From NCBI GenBank assembly GCA_030040235.1, contig JASHUC010000065.1:1-7373 (forward strand): 7,373 bases of DNA. The letters are read 5' to 3'. Within the stretch, counting starts at the first letter, position 1; the number at the start of each line of letters is the position of its first letter. Position numbers and translations under genes: made by a program. This stretch comes from Gammaproteobacteria bacterium. Its GTDB lineage: Bacteria; Pseudomonadota; Gammaproteobacteria; Steroidobacterales; Steroidobacteraceae. The notes beneath the pieces are model-generated. The model was not told the origin of the DNA. It worked only from the letters and a program-made list of their open reading frames with translations, and ran no database searches. Positions 6,410 to 7,373 of the stretch are shown piece after piece.

Positions 6410-7373
6410 GCCGCCGACTTCCATGCGTCTGGTCCTGCCTCGCGCACATGGTAGATGTGGCTCGGCTGGCGCACGTAAGCCGGTGACTCGTTCCCGCTGA
6501 CGGAGGTCCGACACCTGGACCCGGCATTGAGGATGTTTCGGGCTGCATTCACATCCCGATCGTGCCACTCACCACAGTGTGCACACTCCCAATGTCTTAC
6601 AGCGAGCTGCCTTGGACCCCTGGGACCCGAGAGCGATCCACAGGTAGAACAGACCCGCGTGGTGTAACGCTCGTTGACGATTCTCACGGACCTGCCGGCG
6701 TGCTCGCCCTTGTACTGCAGCATCCCCTTGAGCATCCCCCAGCCGCTATCGAGCACCCCCTTGGCGAGGGGAGTCTTGGCGAGCTTCAGGCTGCTCACAT
6801 CGCCCACGAGAATATTCTGGTACTTCTCCACGATCATTCGGCTGAACTTGTGGCAGGCATCCTGCCGGCGCCGCGCAATCTTGCGGTGCAGCCGCTTGGC
6901 CTGCCTCTTGTGGCCGCGCCGCTGGAGCATGGCAAGCTGTGCCTCGGCTCCCCGGTAGAACCGCCCGGCCTCCAGGCGCTCCCCATCGCTCGTCACGGCC
7001 ACATCCTTGAGGCCAAGGTCGATGCCGACCGACTCCCTTGGAGCAATGACCTCCTCCCCAGCTACCTCGACCGGCAGACACACCCACCAGTCCCCGAGCG
7101 CATCCTGGGCAAAGCAGCCTTGCTTCCACCTCACCCCTTCGAGCCGCTCGAACTCGAACACCCGGAAGGACTTCCCACAAAACCGTAGAGCCCGCCCCCT
7201 GCGCTTGAGGCTGGCCGCCTTGAAGGGCACCCACCCCAGGGAGCGCCGTGGCCCTCGGCTAACCCGCCAGCGAAGTCTCAAGCGCCGCGCCGCAACGCGC
7301 TTCTGTGCATACTCGGTGCAGACCCTCTGAATGGTGTCTGCTCCGATGCGCTCGAAATACTCAGTGGCACCTG
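6406..7373 (-). CDS. tnpB: IS200/IS605-superfamily TnpB (OrfB), 5' end beyond window
   Basis: The visible part has 321 residues, with the first full codon at 7371 and a TGA stop at 6406-6408. The family-like sequence runs to the window edge (EYFERIGADTIQRV), so the start lies outside; a TTG at 7281 is only internal. Numbering from the edge, RuvC-I is GIDLG with D118, the helical segment is rich in Arg and Lys (145-180), the zinc finger is C241-x2-C244 with C263-x2-C266, and RuvC-III is HDRDVNAARNIL at 270-281. The usual RuvC-II glutamate (IxIED) is replaced: the sequence reads LVGDVSS, with G190 at the Glu position, and a Glu in VNERYTT (E234) lies 44 residues on. TnpB proteins are RNA-guided DNA endonucleases that help IS605-type elements persist; this copy looks intact and possibly active. 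No tnpA is in view. The C-terminal tail after GNES has no recognisable domain and may partly derive from flanking DNA. Confidence 0.9.
   Translation of the reverse strand, partial: GATEYFERIGADTIQRVCTEYAQKRVAARRLRLRWRVSRGPRRSLGWVPFKAASLKRRGRALRFCGKSFRVFEFERLEGVRWKQGCFAQDALGDWWVCLPVEVAGEEVIAPRESVGIDLGLKDVAVTSDGERLEAGRFYRGAEAQLAMLQRRGHKRQAKRLHRKIARRRQDACHKFSRMIVEKYQNILVGDVSSLKLAKTPLAKGVLDSGWGMLKGMLQYKGEHAGRSVRIVNERYTTRVCSTCGSLSGPRGPRQLAVRHWECAHCGEWHDRDVNAARNILNAGSRCRTSVSGNESPAYVRQPSHIYHVREAGPDAWKSAA
6415..6560 (-). ncRNA. Candidate omega-RNA (reRNA) region at the tnpB 3' end
   Basis: In studied TnpB elements the guide RNA scaffold comes from the 3' end of tnpB and the element's right end, followed by guide sequence from the flank. 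Here the minus strand holds two hairpins in that position: GGTCC/GGACC (6517-6521 with 6505-6509, seven-base loop) and CACAT/ATGTG (6455-6459 with 6445-6449, five-base loop). The second resembles a subterminal right-end hairpin. The limits given are approximate, and the identity rests on position plus these hairpins. Confidence 0.3.
6418..6422 (-). promoter_or_regulatory. Ribosome binding site of the GDT1-family gene, inside the tnpB 3' end
   Basis: On the minus strand GGAAG precedes the ATG by eight bases. It lies within the last codons of tnpB, so ribosomes finishing tnpB would end on top of this start. It supports the short MST start over an ATG five codons upstream. Confidence 0.5.
6420..7373 (-). 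mobile_element. IS200/IS605-superfamily element (IS1341-like, tnpB only as far as seen), partial
   Basis: The tnpB gene marks the element, which leaves the window on the right. The left-of-window boundary, the element's 3' end, should lie near 6420-6445: just past the CACAT/ATGTG hairpin and before the GDT1-family start, whose protein has an intact, family-like N-terminus. This superfamily makes no target duplications and has no inverted terminal repeats, so the exact end cannot be read without an empty-site comparison. Confidence 0.5.

Noticed and set aside
6410..6560. Mn2+-sensing yybP-ykoY riboswitch in front of the GDT1-family gene
   Set aside because: The upstream sequence is tnpB coding DNA and I see none of the conserved loop sequences of that riboswitch.
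6410..6568. N-terminal extension of the GDT1-family protein to 6568
   Set aside because: The added 53 residues are Arg/Cys-rich, overlap tnpB in another frame and do not look like the family's hydrophobic N-terminus; a good ribosome binding site supports the ATG at 6409.
6660..6810. TnpB as a nuclease-dead, domesticated repressor (TldR-like)
   Set aside because: RuvC-I and RuvC-III acidic residues and the zinc finger are all kept, and a candidate replacement Glu is present, so loss of activity is not the simplest reading.
6562..7188. A 208-codon plus-strand open frame opposite tnpB
   Set aside because: The minus strand there encodes the RuvC and zinc-finger motifs of TnpB; the plus-strand product is Pro/Leu-rich with no recognisable domain.
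7279..7281. TTG as the start of tnpB
   Set aside because: Upstream codons to the window edge continue TnpB-like sequence in the same frame, so the gene begins outside the window.

Overview
The window is high-GC DNA, about two thirds G+C by eye, with tightly packed genes. It looks like a Gram-negative proteobacterial chromosome: there is an outer-membrane TonB-dependent receptor, a DUF2946-type protein (a mostly proteobacterial family) and Tat-type signals on exported enzymes. The receptor plug has wording I associate with acidobacterial and some gammaproteobacterial receptors, so I cannot fix the phylum further.

Layout, left to right. (1) 2-355, plus strand: the C-terminal end of a sulfatase cut by the left edge. 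(2) 434-892, plus: a small secreted or membrane-anchored DUF2946-like protein, rich in Met and His, which I read as metal (copper) linked. (3) 1076-3391, plus: a 771-residue TonB-dependent receptor with an N-terminal carboxypeptidase-regulatory-like domain, whose ribosome binding site sits directly behind a stem-loop. (4) 3443-4657 and 4681-5817, plus: two tandem paralogous short-chain dehydrogenases/reductases (SDRs), each with a twin-arginine-type leader, a Pro-rich linker, a full Ser-Tyr-Lys catalytic set and a shared basic C-terminal signature. (5) 5828-6409, minus: a GDT1/TMEM165-type (UPF0016) six-helix cation transporter, probably for Mn2+, converging on the SDR operon with a 10-base gap. 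(6) 6406 to the right edge, minus: an IS200/IS605-superfamily TnpB (OrfB), truncated at its N-terminus by the window edge.

The receptor and the two SDRs are spaced like one operon, with gaps of 51 and 23 bases. A plausible reading is that the receptor brings a compound across the outer membrane and the exported SDRs oxidise or reduce it in the periplasm; the substrate cannot be told from sequence. The DUF2946-like gene in front may belong to the same transcription unit, but the 183-base gap before the receptor leaves this open.

The most notable points are: a TnpB whose usual RuvC-II glutamate is Gly, with a candidate replacement Glu 44 residues downstream, as in the rearranged catalytic site described for Fanzor and some TnpBs; the ATGA overlap between the tnpB stop and the transporter start; and the paired Tat-exported SDRs, since nucleotide-dependent enzymes are unusual in the periplasm. 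No tRNA, rRNA or CRISPR array is visible.
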